This document shows positions 11,416 to 18,142 of a DNA stretch of 55,497 nucleotides, one piece after another (position 1 is the first letter of the stretch; the number at the start of each line of letters is the position of its first letter). The translations under genes were made by a program, and so were the position numbers. The DNA is taken from the NCBI RefSeq assembly GCF_014932895.1, contig NZ_JACYOF010000020.1, positions 3,198 through 58,694 on the forward strand. The letters run 5' to 3'. The notes under the pieces are model-generated. The model was not told where the DNA came from. It saw only the letters and a list, made by a program, of their open reading frames with translations, and did not search any database. Source of the DNA: Bacillus thuringiensis (GTDB lineage Bacteria; Bacillota; Bacilli; Bacillales; Bacillaceae_G).

Positions 11416-12155
11416 GTAGTGAATATATTATCGGACGTAACCCTGTAATTGAAGCGTTACGATCAGGAAGAGATATTAATAAAATTTGGATCGCAGAAGG
11501 TGCTGCCAAAGGACAAGTGCAGATTGTACTAGCGTTAGCAAAAGAAAATAAGATTATTTTGCAACATGCACCAAAGAAGAAGCTGGATCAATTAGTTGAA
11601 GGGAATCACCAAGGTGTAATTGCTCAAGTGGCTGCGTATCAATATGCGGAGCTAGAAGACCTATTTAAGGTAGCAGAAAAGCGTAACGAAGATCCGTTCT
11701 TCTTAATTTTAGATGAGATTGAAGATCCGCATAACCTAGGTTCTATTATGCGTACTGCTGATGCAACAGGAGCTCATGGAATTATTATTCCGAAAAGAAG
11801 AGCTGTAGGACTTACAGCATCAGTTGCAAAAGCGTCAACAGGAGCGATTGAATACATCCCTGTTGCGCGTGTAACAAACTTATCTCGTACAATTGATGAG
11901 TTAAAGGAACGTGGACTATGGATTGCTGGTACAGATGCCAAAGGAAAAACGGATTATCGCAACCTAGATGGTAATATGCCAATTGGACTAGTAATTGGTA
12001 GTGAAGGGAAAGGTATGAGTCGAATTATTGGTGAAAAGTGTGATTTCTTAATTACTTTACCGATGATTGGTAAAGTTACATCCTTAAATGCTTCAGTAGC
12101 CGCAAGTTTGTTAATGTATGAGGTATATCGTAAACGTCACGAAATTGGTAAATAA
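11412..12155 (+). CDS. rlmB: 23S rRNA 2'-O-ribose methyltransferase, RlmB/TrmH family
   Basis: SpoU-type SPOUT methyltransferase, probably forming Gm2251 in 23S rRNA using S-adenosylmethionine. 247 residues. Seen: N-terminal L30e-like substrate domain starting [14 protein letters not shown]; then the trefoil-knot domain with [19 protein letters not shown] (motif 1), [11 protein letters not shown] (motif 2) and [19 protein letters not shown] (motif 3). The start overlaps the mrnC stop by 4 bases. The B. subtilis orthologue is YacO. Confidence 0.92.
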   Translation: MSSEYIIGRNPVIEALRSGRDINKIWIAEGAAKGQVQIVLALAKENKIILQHAPKKKLDQLVEGNHQGVIAQVAAYQYAELEDLFKVAEKRNEDPFFLILDEIEDPHNLGSIMRTADATGAHGIIIPKRRAVGLTASVAKASTGAIEYIPVARVTNLSRTIDELKERGLWIAGTDAKGKTDYRNLDGNMPIGLVIGSEGKGMSRIIGEKCDFLITLPMIGKVTSLNASVAASLLMYEVYRKRHEIGK

Positions 12156-12158
12156 AAA

Positions 12159-12671
12159 ATGAACGATATTTTAATCGTTGACGGTTATAACATTATTGGA
12201 GCTTGGGGAGACTTGAAAAAACTGCGGGATGTAGATTTGCAATCATCAAGAGACGCACTAATTGATAAGATGGCGGATTACCAAGGATATACAGGTACAA
12301 AGGTAATGATAGTCTTTGATGCCTATACAGTCCACGGTATTGAAAAAAAGATGAAGCAATCGCGTGTAGAAGTAATATTCACGAGAAAAAATCAAACTGC
12401 GGATGAAAAGATAGAGCAACTTGCGATTGAACTTAGAAATATAAATACACAGATATATGTTGCGACTTCTGATTATACGGAACAATGGGTTATATTTGCG
12501 CAAGGTGCTCTTCGGAAATCTGCACGTGAATTAGAATTAGAAGTACAAGCGATGGAGCAACAAGTAAGAAGGCGTACAAAAGACACGAAAGAAAAGCAAC
12601 CCGCCATGCGAAAAATATTTAGCAAAGATATTACAGAAAAGTTAGAAAAATTAAGAAGAGGAGAGCGTTGA
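12159..12671 (+). CDS. rae1: Rae1 (YacP), ribosome-dependent mRNA endonuclease, NYN domain
   Basis: PIN-like NYN endonuclease that enters the ribosomal A site and cleaves mRNA in a translation-dependent way (known for B. subtilis YacP). 170 residues. Seen: ILIVDGYNIIGAW at 4-16 with the first catalytic Asp, VIVFDAYTVHG-like strand (MIVFDAYTVHG, about 49-59), TSDYTEQ (about 105), and a very basic C-terminal tail from 135. It starts 3 bases after rlmB with no good SD, which suggests translational coupling. Its stop sits inside the following terminator stem. Confidence 0.88.
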   Translation: MNDILIVDGYNIIGAWGDLKKLRDVDLQSSRDALIDKMADYQGYTGTKVMIVFDAYTVHGIEKKMKQSRVEVIFTRKNQTADEKIEQLAIELRNINTQIYVATSDYTEQWVIFAQGALRKSARELELEVQAMEQQVRRRTKDTKEKQPAMRKIFSKDITEKLEKLRRGER

Positions 12672-12695
12672 AGCATTGACGCTCTTTATCTTTTT
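12662..12695 (+). terminator. Intrinsic terminator of the cysES-rae1 unit
   Basis: 7-bp stem (12662-12668 with 12679-12685), 10-base loop, then TTATCTTTTT. The stem overlaps the rae1 stop codon and the loop and 3' arm overlap the sigH -35 element. Confidence 0.7.
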
Positions 12696-12705
12696 ACTGT
12701 ATAAT
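12676..12705 (+). promoter_or_regulatory. Sigma-A promoter of sigH
   Basis: TTGACG (12676-12681), 18-base spacer, TATAAT (12700-12705). It lies 34 bases before the sigH start. In B. subtilis sigH is sigma-A transcribed and repressed by AbrB. I cannot read an AbrB site from sequence alone. Confidence 0.75.
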
Positions 12706-12738
12706 ATTGCTAAATAAATAGCGGTCGGAGGGATCAAG

Positions 12739-13398
12739 GTGGAAGCAGGCTTCGTAAGTGTAGGCGACGTTACATTTCGTGATTTAGAGGATGAGGCAAT
12801 CGTTGAATTAGTTCGAAAAGGTAATACTGACGCTCTAGAATATTTGATTCACAAATATAAGAACTTTGTTCGCGCGAAATCAAGATCTTATTTCTTAGTG
12901 GGTGCCGATCGAGAAGATATTGTTCAAGAAGGTATGATTGGATTGTTTAAAGCGATTCGTGATTATAAAGAGGACAAGCTGTCTTCGTTCAAAGCATTTG
13001 CTGAACTGTGTATCACTCGACAAATTATTACCGCTATTAAAACAGCAACAAGGCAAAAACATATTCCGTTAAATTCATATGTGTCTTTAGATAAGCCGAT
13101 TTATGATGAGGAATCTGATCGAACACTATTAGATGTTATTTCGGAAGCGAAGGTAACCGATCCGGAAGAAATGATTATAAGTCAGGAAGAATATACAGAC
13201 ATAGAATCAAAAATATCTGAATTATTAAGCGATTTAGAAAGGAAAGTACTTTCTTTATATTTGGACGGTCGTTCTTATCAAGAGATTTCGGAACAATTAA
13301 ATAGACATGTGAAATCTATTGATAATGCTTTACAGCGGGTAAAGAGGAAATTGGAACGATATATGGAAATGAGAGAAAGTACAACTTTAAATTCATAA
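12739..13398 (+). CDS. sigH: RNA polymerase sigma-H factor
   Basis: Alternative sigma-70 family factor for the transition to stationary phase and the start of sporulation. 219 residues. Seen: region 2 with DREDIVQEGMIGLFKAIRDY (about 54-73); region 3 remnant; region 4 with LSDLERKVLSLYLDGRSYQEI and a helix-turn-helix ending in HVKSIDNALQRVKRKL. The start is GTG at 12739 with SD GGAGGG (12727-12732). It is flanked by its own promoter and a terminator, so it is probably monocistronic here. Confidence 0.96.
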   Translation: MEAGFVSVGDVTFRDLEDEAIVELVRKGNTDALEYLIHKYKNFVRAKSRSYFLVGADREDIVQEGMIGLFKAIRDYKEDKLSSFKAFAELCITRQIITAIKTATRQKHIPLNSYVSLDKPIYDEESDRTLLDVISEAKVTDPEEMIISQEEYTDIESKISELLSDLERKVLSLYLDGRSYQEISEQLNRHVKSIDNALQRVKRKLERYMEMRESTTLNS

Positions 13399-13406
13399 CA
13401 AGTGTT

Positions 13407-13438
13407 GCAGGTGTAAAACAAATCACCTGTTTTCTTTT
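13407..13438 (+). terminator. Intrinsic terminator after sigH
   Basis: 7-bp stem (13407-13413 with 13424-13430, one G-U), 10-base loop, then TTTTCTTTTT. Confidence 0.7.
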
Positions 13439-13463
13439 TGTAGAGAGTACAAAAGGCATGTCA

Positions 13464-13493
13464 TTGACATTGTCTTTTGTTGTATGATACATT
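13464..13493 (+). promoter_or_regulatory. Probable sigma-A promoter of rpmG-secE
   Basis: Consensus TTGACA (13464-13469) and, after 18 bases, TACATT (13488-13493). A better-looking TATGAT at 13483-13488 is only 13 bases away from the -35, which is too short. Confidence 0.5.
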
Positions 13494-13528
13494 TTTAGGG
13501 ACATAATGTTACAAGGTTGGTGTAACTA

Positions 13529-13675
13529 ATGAGAAAAAAAGTTGTACTCTCATGTGAAGAGTGTAAAAATCGAAACTACTCTACGATGAAAGATACGAGC
13601 TCAGTAGAGCGACTTGAAATAAAGAAATTTTGTAAAACATGCAATCAGCATACAGTTCACAAGGAAACAAAATAA
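13529..13675 (+). CDS. rpmG: 50S ribosomal protein L33, zinc-ribbon form
   Basis: 48-residue protein of the large subunit near the E site. Four cysteines, C9, C12, C35 and C38, form a zinc ribbon, so this is the zinc-containing version. B. cereus-group genomes carry other L33 copies elsewhere. Start ATG at 13529 ([17 protein letters not shown]). The SD is weak (AAGGTTGGTG). Lies directly upstream of secE, matching rpmGB-secE-nusG of B. subtilis. Confidence 0.93.
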   Translation: MRKKVVLSCEECKNRNYSTMKDTSSVERLEIKKFCKTCNQHTVHKETK

Positions 13676-13707
13676 ATAATTGAAATAATACACTGGAGGT
13701 CCCGTAG

Positions 13708-13887
13708 ATGCGTTTAACGAACTTTTTCGGCGATGTAGGTCGCGAAATGAAAAAAGTAAGTTGGCCTAAAAAAGATGAATTACTCCGTTCAACAGCGACT
13801 GTTATTGCTACAGTTGTCTTCTTTGCGATTTTCTTCGCAGTAGTTGATATGGGCATTTCTTCTTTAATTCGGTTAATTCTTGGTTAA
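13708..13887 (+). CDS. secE: SecE, preprotein translocase subunit
   Basis: Essential subunit of the SecYEG channel in the cell membrane. 59 residues, the short single-span form of Gram-positives. Seen: amphipathic N-terminal helix with the conserved EMKKVSWPKKDE (13-24), then one membrane span (about 29-53). SD TGGAGGT at 13694-13700. The partner SecY is encoded at 39895-41196. Confidence 0.95.
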   Translation: MRLTNFFGDVGREMKKVSWPKKDELLRSTATVIATVVFFAIFFAVVDMGISSLIRLILG

Positions 13888-13912
13888 TTCTTGAATAAGA
13901 AGCACTTATCCA

Positions 13913-13921
13913 TGATATAAT
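13913..13921 (+). promoter_or_regulatory. Extended -10 promoter upstream of nusG
   Basis: TGATATAAT at 13913-13921 is a perfect -10 with an upstream TG. A TTGAAT at 13891-13896 could be the -35, with a long 19-base spacer. Predicted start near 13928, only about 14 bases before a terminator-like hairpin. Confidence 0.6.
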
Positions 13922-13941
13922 GTTATTTATAAGAACTGTGT

Positions 13942-13966
13942 AAAAGCCCGGTGAACGGGTTTTTTC
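13942..13966 (+). terminator. Terminator-like hairpin between secE and nusG
   Basis: 9-bp stem (13942-13950 with 13956-13964, one G-U), loop GTGAA, T-rich end. It ends transcripts from rpmG-secE, and it also lies inside the leader made by the promoter at 13913-13921, so it may be an attenuator. Confidence 0.75.
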
Positions 13967-13990
13967 ATTTGCGCAAAAAAATGTACGTCA

Positions 13991-14018
13991 GGGAGGGAAG
14001 GACGCTCGTCCTAAATGA
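13991..14018 (+). promoter_or_regulatory. nusG translation start region with SD-bridging hairpin
   Basis: The best SD, GGGAGGG (13991-13997), is 21 bases from the ATG, which is too far. Between them is the inverted repeat AGGAC-GCTC-GTCCT (13999-14012). If it folds, only 7 unpaired bases remain between SD and ATG, a normal spacing. A weaker SD AAGGA (13998-14002) would be lost in the stem. Confidence 0.5.
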
Positions 14019-14552
14019 ATGGAAAAAAGTTGGTATGTTGTCCATACTTATTCTGGATATGAAAATAAAGTAAAAGCAAACCTAGAGAAACGTGTAGAAT
14101 CAATGGGTATGCAAGATAAAATTTTCCGTGTTGTTGTCCCGGAAGAAGTAGAAGTAGAAATGAAAAACGGTAAAGAAAAATTAATGAAAAGAAAAGTGTT
14201 CCCAGGTTATGTATTAGTAGAATTAATCATGACTGATGACTCTTGGTATGTTGTACGTAACACGCCGGGTGTAACTGGGTTCGTTGGTTCTTCTGGTTCT
14301 GGATCTAAACCATCACCTCTACTAGAAGAGGAAGTTGTTACCATTATGAAACATATGGGAATGGACAACGAAGTGGTTGATTTCGACTTTGAACTTCATG
14401 AGACAGTACGTGTAAATGAGGGACCATTCGCAGATTATACAGGTGCTATTGAAGAAATTGATGTGGAGAAGAAAAAGGTTAGCGTGCTTGTGGACATGTT
14501 TGGTCGCGAGACTCCAGTTGAACTTGACTTCCATCAAATTGAAAAATTATAA
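14019..14552 (+). CDS. nusG: NusG transcription elongation/antitermination factor
   Basis: Binds the RNA polymerase clamp and, in Bacillus, stimulates sequence-dependent pausing. 177 residues. Seen: NGN domain with WYVVHTYSGYENKVKANL at 4-21 and FPGYVLVEL; then a KOW domain from about 122 (VRVNEGPFADYTGAIEEID). ATG 14019 is chosen from the conserved MEKSWYVVHTYSG N-terminus. An ATG at 14015 is out of frame. Located between secE and rplK as in most bacteria. Confidence 0.96.
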   Translation: MEKSWYVVHTYSGYENKVKANLEKRVESMGMQDKIFRVVVPEEVEVEMKNGKEKLMKRKVFPGYVLVELIMTDDSWYVVRNTPGVTGFVGSSGSGSKPSPLLEEEVVTIMKHMGMDNEVVDFDFELHETVRVNEGPFADYTGAIEEIDVEKKKVSVLVDMFGRETPVELDFHQIEKL

Positions 14553-14560
14553 AATGAAAC

Positions 14561-14589
14561 TTGAAATGAATTGTAAAAAGTGATAATAT
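14561..14589 (+). promoter_or_regulatory. Sigma-A promoter of the rplK-rplA unit
   Basis: TTGAAA (14561-14566), 17-base spacer, TAATAT (14584-14589). Predicted start near 14596, just ahead of the hairpin at 14603. Confidence 0.6.
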
Positions 14590-14602
14590 CTTTTAAGTCA
14601 GT

Positions 14603-14629
14603 ACGTCTTCGTTATCGGAGACGTTTTTT
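14603..14629 (+). terminator. Terminator-like hairpin upstream of rplK
   Basis: 9-bp stem (14603-14611 with 14616-14624), loop TTAT, then TTTTTT. It terminates nusG transcripts and, because the promoter at 14561-14589 lies upstream, may also attenuate rplK. Confidence 0.8.
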
Positions 14630-14656
14630 GAAAGATTTTATCCTTACAGATAAAAT

Positions 14657-14713
14657 ATGACGTGGGAGGGCAAATCACTGTCCAATTGACCACATCACGG
14701 ACTTAAGGAGGTG
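14657..14713 (+). promoter_or_regulatory. Putative L1-binding leader motif upstream of rplK
   Basis: Contains ACGTGGGAGG (14660-14669) and ACCACAT (14689-14695), followed by the SD AAGGAGGTG (14705-14713). The same two blocks recur before rplA. GTGG and CCAC can pair. L1 autoregulation of the L11-L1 genes through mRNA sites is known in bacteria. Assigning this motif to L1 is inference. Confidence 0.6.
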
Positions 14714-14719
14714 TGTCTC

Positions 14720-15145
14720 GTGGCTAAAAAGGTAATTAAAATGGTAAAGCTTCAAATTCCTGCAGGTAAAGCTAACCCAGCTCCACCAGTTGGTCCAGCA
14801 TTAGGACAAGCAGGTGTTAACATCATGGGCTTCTGTAAAGAGTTCAACGCTCGTACAGCAGATCAAGCTGGTCTTATCATCCCTGTTGAAATTACGGTAT
14901 TTGAGGACCGTTCATTCACTTTCATTACTAAAACTCCTCCTGCTGCTGTTCTTCTTAAGAAAGTAGCTGGTATCGAGTCTGGTTCTGGTGAACCAAACCG
15001 TAATAAAGTGGCAACTGTTAAGCGTGATAAAGTACGCGAAATCGCTGAAACTAAAATGCCTGACCTAAACGCTGCTAGCGTAGAAGCTGCAATGCGTATG
15101 GTTGAAGGTACTGCACGCAGTATGGGCATCGTTATCGAAGACTAA
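14720..15145 (+). CDS. rplK: 50S ribosomal protein L11
   Basis: Forms the GTPase-associated region with 23S rRNA and is needed for the RelA stringent response. 141 residues from GTG 14720 (SD AAGGAGGTG, 14705-14713). A GTG at 14711 is inside the SD. Seen: proline-rich N-terminal domain ([20 protein letters not shown]) and the C-terminal rRNA-binding domain. Followed by a hairpin and then rplA. Confidence 0.97.
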
Positions 15146-15163
15146 TTCGATTTGTTTTTTAAA

Positions 15164-15200
15164 AAAGGTTGCGGGTCTGGAATTCCAATTCGCAACCTTT
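15164..15200 (+). terminator. Hairpin between rplK and rplA
   Basis: Perfect 10-bp stem (15164-15173 with 15191-15200), 17-base loop that can itself pair (GGAATTCC). The U tract is poor (TTTATTATC), so it is a weak terminator or a processing/stability element. Confidence 0.5.
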
Positions 15201-15233
15201 ATTATCGTAAATGATTATCGTTTTTAAATAAAT

Positions 15234-15315
15234 GGATGGCGCCCATCCTCAGGTTATACCTGAAAATAAGCGTAAACGTGGGAGGTTATTCCGCTAAAAC
15301 CACATTCGAGGAGGA
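15234..15315 (+). promoter_or_regulatory. rplA leader: two hairpins plus a second L1-like motif
   Basis: Two small hairpins, GGATGG/CCATCC (15234-15248) and CAGGT/ACCTG (15250-15262), precede ACGTGGGAGG (15276-15285) and ACCACAT (15299-15305). These last two blocks match those upstream of rplK. The SD GAGGAGG ends at 15314. A frame open from 15236 through this region is not coding: L1 starts at 15323. Confidence 0.6.
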
Positions 15316-15322
15316 AATAAAA

Positions 15323-16015
15323 ATGGCTAAAAGAGGTAAAAAGTACGTAGAAGCTGCAAAGCTTGTTGATCGTGCAGCTGCTTACTCTGCAACAGAAGCA
15401 GTAGAATTAGTAAAGAAAACAAACACAGCTAAATTTGATGCAACTGTAGAAGCTGCATTCCGTTTAGGTGTTGACCCTAAGAAAGCTGACCAACAAATCC
15501 GTGGTGCAGTTGTTCTTCCACACGGTACTGGTAAAGTACAACGTGTATTAGTATTCGCTAAAGGTGAAAAAGCTAAAGAAGCTGAAGCTGCTGGAGCTGA
15601 CTTCGTAGGCGATACTGATTACATCGGTAAAATCCAACAAGGTTGGTTCGATTTCGATGTAGTAGTAGCAACTCCTGACATGATGGGTGAAGTTGGTAAA
15701 CTTGGTCGCGTATTAGGACCTAAAGGCTTAATGCCAAACCCTAAAACTGGAACAGTTACTTTCGATGTAACTAAAGCTGTTAACGAAATCAAAGCTGGTA
15801 AAGTTGAATACCGCGTTGATAAAGCTGGTAACATCCACGTTCCAATCGGTAAAGTATCTTTCGAAGATGCTAAATTAGTAGAAAACTTCAAAACAATTGC
15901 TGACACTTTATTAAAAGTTAAGCCAGCTGCTGCAAAAGGTACTTACATGAAGAACGTAACAGTTGCTTCTACAATGGGACCTGGCGTACGTGTAGACGTT
16001 TCTACATTAGCGTAA
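15323..16015 (+). CDS. rplA: 50S ribosomal protein L1
   Basis: Component of the L1 stalk that moves the E-site tRNA, and a translational repressor of its own mRNA. 230 residues from ATG 15323 ([14 protein letters not shown]), with SD GAGGAGG. Seen: conserved [20 protein letters not shown] near residue 35, the [18 protein letters not shown] segment (about 125-142), and the C-terminal TMGPGVRVD. Ends before a strong new promoter. Confidence 0.97.
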   Translation: MAKRGKKYVEAAKLVDRAAAYSATEAVELVKKTNTAKFDATVEAAFRLGVDPKKADQQIRGAVVLPHGTGKVQRVLVFAKGEKAKEAEAAGADFVGDTDYIGKIQQGWFDFDVVVATPDMMGEVGKLGRVLGPKGLMPNPKTGTVTFDVTKAVNEIKAGKVEYRVDKAGNIHVPIGKVSFEDAKLVENFKTIADTLLKVKPAAAKGTYMKNVTVASTMGPGVRVDVSTLA

Positions 16016-16025
16016 AATTTGGAAG

Positions 16026-16054
16026 TTGACTTCATAAAGAAGATTTAATATAAT
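16026..16054 (+). promoter_or_regulatory. Sigma-A promoter of rplJ-rplL
   Basis: TTGACT (16026-16031), 17-base spacer, TATAAT (16049-16054). Predicted start near 16061, giving a leader of about 187 bases before rplJ. Confidence 0.85.
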
Positions 16055-16060
16055 CATTTA

Positions 16061-16200
16061 TGTTGTGAATTTAAATAGTGTACCGTAGACAGTAGGTGTC
16101 AATAGACTTAATTTCCTACCTAGGTGTTAATATACGAAACGGAATTTTTTTCTGTGACTATATGCCTCCATGTCTACAAGTTGGGCATGGAGGTTTTTAG
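16061..16200 (+). promoter_or_regulatory. L10 ribosomal protein leader (rplJL autoregulatory RNA)
   Basis: Position, length and a terminal attenuator fit the known Firmicute L10(L12)4-binding leader. Repeats such as AGTAGGTGTCA (16091-16101) and CCTACCTAGGTG (16116-16127) supply the pairing arms. Bound L10 complex is expected to favour the terminator at 16164-16198. The fold was not computed. Confidence 0.75.
16164..16198 (+). terminator. Attenuator hairpin in the rplJ leader
   Basis: 8-bp stem CCTCCATG/CATGGAGG (16165-16172 with 16186-16193), extendable by one G-U, with a 13-base loop and TTTTT. Confidence 0.8.
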
Positions 16201-16247
16201 TGCACTTTCGGTACATCTTCTATATAATCTACAGGAGGTGTAATAAC

Positions 16248-16748
16248 ATGAGCAAAGTAATCGAAACTAAACAACAAGTTGTAACTGAAATCGCGGACAA
16301 ACTTCGCGCTAGTAAATCTACAATCGTTGTTGACTACCGTGGTTTAACAGTTTCTGAAGCAACAGAATTACGTAAAAACTTACGTGAAGCTGGCGTTGAG
16401 TTCAAAGTTTACAAAAACTCTCTAACTCGTCGTGCTGCAGAGTCTGCTGAAATGGCTGAGTTAAATGAATTCTTAACAGGACCAAACGCAATCGCGTTCA
16501 GTAACGAGGATGTAGTTGCTCCTGCGAAAGTATTAAACGACTTCGCTAAAGATCATGAAGCTTTAGAAATTAAAGCGGGCGTAATCGAAGGTAAACTTGT
16601 AACACTTGATGAGGTTAAAGCAATCGCTACTCTTCCATCACGTGAAGGCTTACTTTCTATGCTTCTTAGCGTTCTTCAAGCTCCAATCCGTAACCTTGCA
16701 CTTGCTACTAAAGCAGTTGCAGATCAAAAGGAAGAGCAAGGCGCTTAA
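16248..16748 (+). CDS. rplJ: 50S ribosomal protein L10
   Basis: Base of the L7/L12 stalk. It binds 23S rRNA and carries L12 dimers on its C-terminal helix. 166 residues from ATG 16248 ([10 protein letters not shown]), SD AGGAGGTG at 16233-16240. An in-frame opening from 16170 lies in the attenuator and is not coding. Seen: [20 protein letters not shown] near residue 24 and the L12-binding C-terminal helix. rplL follows after 67 bases. Confidence 0.97.
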   Translation: MSKVIETKQQVVTEIADKLRASKSTIVVDYRGLTVSEATELRKNLREAGVEFKVYKNSLTRRAAESAEMAELNEFLTGPNAIAFSNEDVVAPAKVLNDFAKDHEALEIKAGVIEGKLVTLDEVKAIATLPSREGLLSMLLSVLQAPIRNLALATKAVADQKEEQGA

Positions 16749-16815
16749 TTTTTTAAAAGATAATTACGTATTATCGATAAAACAATACAAACCTATTTAA
16801 GGGAGGATATTTACA

Positions 16816-17175
16816 ATGACTAAAGAACAAATCATTGAAGCAGTTAAATCTATGACTGTATTAGAACTTAACGACTTAGTAAAAGCTATCGAGGAAGAAT
16901 TCGGCGTAACTGCTGCTGCTCCTGTAGCTGTTGCTGGTGGCGCTGGAGAAGCTGCTGCTGAGAAAACTGAATTTGATGTGGAACTAACTAGCGCTGGTGC
17001 ACAAAAAATCAAAGTTATCAAAGTTGTTCGTGAAATCACTGGTCTTGGCTTAAAAGAAGCTAAAGAATTAGTTGACAACACTCCAAAAGTAATCAAAGAA
17101 GCTGCTGCTAAAGAAGAAGCTGAAGAAATCAAAGCTAAACTTGAAGAAGTTGGCGCTGCTGTAGAAGTTAAGTAA
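16816..17175 (+). CDS. rplL: 50S ribosomal protein L7/L12
   Basis: Multicopy stalk protein that recruits translation GTPases. 119 residues. Seen: N-terminal dimerisation helix (1-30), Ala/Gly-rich hinge (about 34-52), and a globular C-terminal domain with [20 protein letters not shown] (about 65-85). SD GGGAGGA at 16801-16807. A strong terminator follows, so rplJ-rplL is a discrete unit with read-through possible to the next gene. Confidence 0.98.
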
Positions 17176-17192
17176 TTAACTTTTGATGCTTT

Positions 17193-17226
17193 AAAAAAAG
17201 CTCGCTCTCATGCGAGCTTTTTTTTT
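17193..17226 (+). terminator. Strong terminator of rplJL
   Basis: Stem AAAAAAAGCTCGC/GCGAGC plus T run (17193-17205 with 17212-17224), loop TCTCAT, then up to nine T. Confidence 0.92.
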
Positions 17227-17251
17227 AACTGTAAAGAAAAGAGGTGGCCAT

Positions 17252-17851
17252 ATGGCAGACCATTATTTTTCTAACGACCCTTCTAGTAAAAGTGATCGTA
17301 AGCGATGGGAATTTACACTTCGTGGATCTCGATTTACTTTCTTATCTGACCATGGGGTGTTCTCGAAAAACGAAGTGGACTTTGGTTCTCGTCTTTTAAT
17401 TGAAGCGTTTCAAATGCCGGATATTAAAGGTGATATATTAGACGTAGGTTGCGGATACGGCCCTATTGGTTTGTCGCTAGCGAAAGAGTTTCAAGGTCGT
17501 GAAATTCACATGGTGGATGTGAATGAAAGGGCGCTTGGGCTTGCGAAAGAAAACGCCGCTAATAACAAAATCGAGAATATACGTATTTTTCAAAGTAGCG
17601 TCTATGAAAATGTAGATGGCAAGTATGCTGCTATTCTATCTAATCCTCCAATTCGTGCAGGTAAAGATATCGTGCATGAAATTTTAGAAAAGGCTGTAGA
17701 GTATTTAGTTCCAGGTGGAGAACTGTGGATTGTTATTCAAAAGAAGCAAGGTGCACCATCTGCGCTAAAAAAACTAGAAGAAGTATTTTCTGAAGTTGAA
17801 GTTGTAGAAAAGAAAAAAGGATATTATATCATAAAATCAAAAAAACGTTGA
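17252..17851 (+). CDS. RsmC-like 16S rRNA guanine-N2 methyltransferase (YbxB)
   Basis: Rossmann-fold S-adenosylmethionine-dependent methyltransferase. 199 residues from ATG 17252 (MADHYFSNDPSSKS), SD GAGGTGG at 17241-17247. Seen: FTFLSDHGVFSKNEVDFGSRLL, motif I ILDVGCGYGPIGLSLA (about 63-78), and SNPPIRAGK (about 130), the NPPF-type catalytic motif. The last match points to N-methylation of a base, as in RsmC (m2G1207 of 16S rRNA). Substrate is inferred from the family. No own promoter is visible after the rplL terminator, so it probably depends on read-through. Confidence 0.85.
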   Translation: MADHYFSNDPSSKSDRKRWEFTLRGSRFTFLSDHGVFSKNEVDFGSRLLIEAFQMPDIKGDILDVGCGYGPIGLSLAKEFQGREIHMVDVNERALGLAKENAANNKIENIRIFQSSVYENVDGKYAAILSNPPIRAGKDIVHEILEKAVEYLVPGGELWIVIQKKQGAPSALKKLEEVFSEVEVVEKKKGYYIIKSKKR

Positions 17852-17876
17852 CGGTTATTTTTGGCTATGTTAACAT
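17848..17876 (+). promoter_or_regulatory. Upstream sigma-A promoter for rpoBC (P1)
   Basis: TTGACG (17848-17853), 17-base spacer, TAACAT (17871-17876). The -35 overlaps the stop of the preceding gene. It would give a leader of about 260 bases. Confidence 0.6.
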
Positions 17877-17974
17877 TATACAATGCCAATATATGATTTT
17901 CTGCGTTGAGAAAGATGTATATTTTTGTTTCTCTTGGAAAAGATAGTAAAATCAGCAGATTATGAAACAGAATG

Positions 17975-18007
17975 ATGGTTTTCTTATAGAAGCCATTTTT
18001 CTTTTTT
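17975..18007 (+). terminator. Terminator-like hairpin in the rpoB leader
   Basis: 8-bp stem ATGGTTTT/GAAGCCAT (17975-17982 with 17989-17996, two G-U), loop CTTATA, tail TTTTTCTTTTTT. It lies downstream of P1 and upstream of the second promoter, so it could attenuate P1 transcripts. Confidence 0.6.
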
Positions 18008-18088
18008 GAGCAGGTAGAAAGACTCAACGTATTTATCTTTAAGAGAAAAAGACTACGCTAATAGCAGTAGTTGTATTTATTTGTGATT

Positions 18089-18117
18089 TTGCACAAATTT
18101 TTTTGTGCATTTATAAT
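18089..18117 (+). promoter_or_regulatory. Proximal sigma-A promoter of rpoBC (P2) with inverted repeat
   Basis: TTGCAC (18089-18094), 17-base spacer, TATAAT (18112-18117). Predicted start near 18124, about 20 bases before rpoB. The repeat GCACAAA-TTTT-TTTGTGC (18091-18108) covers the -35 and spacer and could be an operator. Confidence 0.75.
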
Positions 18118-18142
18118 ACTCATGATTTGAGGGGTGAAGCAG

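Noticed and set aside
15236-15322. In-frame upstream extension of rplA
   Set aside because: Runs through two hairpins and the L1-like motif; ATG 15323 has the SD and the conserved N-terminus.
16170-16247. In-frame upstream extension of rplJ
   Set aside because: Covers the attenuator; L10 starts at 16248 with a strong SD.
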